A DNA stretch of 64,000 nucleotides from Notospermus geniculatus (taxonomy: Eukaryota > Nemertea > Pilidiophora > Heteronemertea > Lineidae), in the NCBI GenBank assembly GCA_002633025.1, contig NMRB01000032.1:544757-608756 (forward strand). The letters are read 5' to 3'. The notes below the pieces were generated by a model. That model made no database searches and was not told where the DNA came from. It was given only the letters and a program-made list of their open reading frames with translations. The position numbers were made by a program, and so were the translations under genes. Of the stretch, positions 63,827-64,000 are shown piece by piece. How positions within the stretch are numbered: the stretch's first letter is position 1; each line of letters opens with the position of its first letter.

Positions 63827-64000
63827 GGGACTAGACCTAAACAGCTCCATTTATGCAGTTTGGAGCTTCGGAGTTCTTTATGACTCCATGCACCAGTACT
63901 TGACAGGTTTTGACTTTTGATACAACAAAGTGGGACTGGGATATAGAACAAGTCAGCTAGCAGATTCTGTATCATAACCATGGACCTGATTCACCAGGCC

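Overview
The window is nuclear DNA from an animal. Genes are split into many short exons with GT/AG introns, there are AATAAA poly(A) signals, and the encoded proteins are metazoan families. AT-rich introns sprinkled with TACATGTA, ACCGGTA and stacked AGGCCTA motifs, plus many small inverted-repeat elements, suggest an invertebrate deuterostome, probably an echinoderm. The species call is an inference, not something shown directly.

Layout, left to right: (1) LRRC71 on the minus strand (coding exons between 3910 and 14785; its 3' end was not found). (2) About 6 kb without a recognised gene but rich in perfect palindromes, with one orphan first-exon candidate at 17951-18000. (3) ACP1, the low-molecular-weight protein tyrosine phosphatase, minus strand, 20959-22414, lacking its first exon beside a poly-G run and an N. 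(4) A foldback-like repeat at 23229-24241. (5) LIX1/LIX1L (lowfat family) on the plus strand, 25459-28562. (6) LRRIQ1 on the minus strand, 36912-47038, convergent with LIX1. (7) ITFG2 (KICSTOR subunit) on the plus strand, 48634-52212. (8) GATD1/PDDC1, plus strand, partial (53404-54275). (9) An unrecognised small membrane-protein gene on the minus strand, 55419-57211. (10) A DSTYK-like gene on the plus strand, 59327-63392, combining a canonical dynamin-type GTPase with a degenerate kinase domain.

The assembly is not clean. Single N characters mark contig joins. At two of them (32894 and 46481) the sequence just before the join is repeated just after it, with only allele-like differences. The larger case duplicates the 3' halves of LIX1 and LRRIQ1 (26580-32893 against 32895-39017). 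All the coding differences noticed there are synonymous, so this is best read as two unmerged haplotypes and not a real tandem duplication.

The genes do not form an obvious pathway. LRRC71 and LRRIQ1 are LRR proteins usually associated with ciliated or sperm cells, ITFG2 acts in nutrient sensing to mTORC1, and ACP1 is a cytosolic phosphatase. The most biologically interesting locus is the DSTYK-like gene. As I recall vertebrate DSTYK, it has a working kinase and an eroded GTPase P-loop; this protein shows the reverse.
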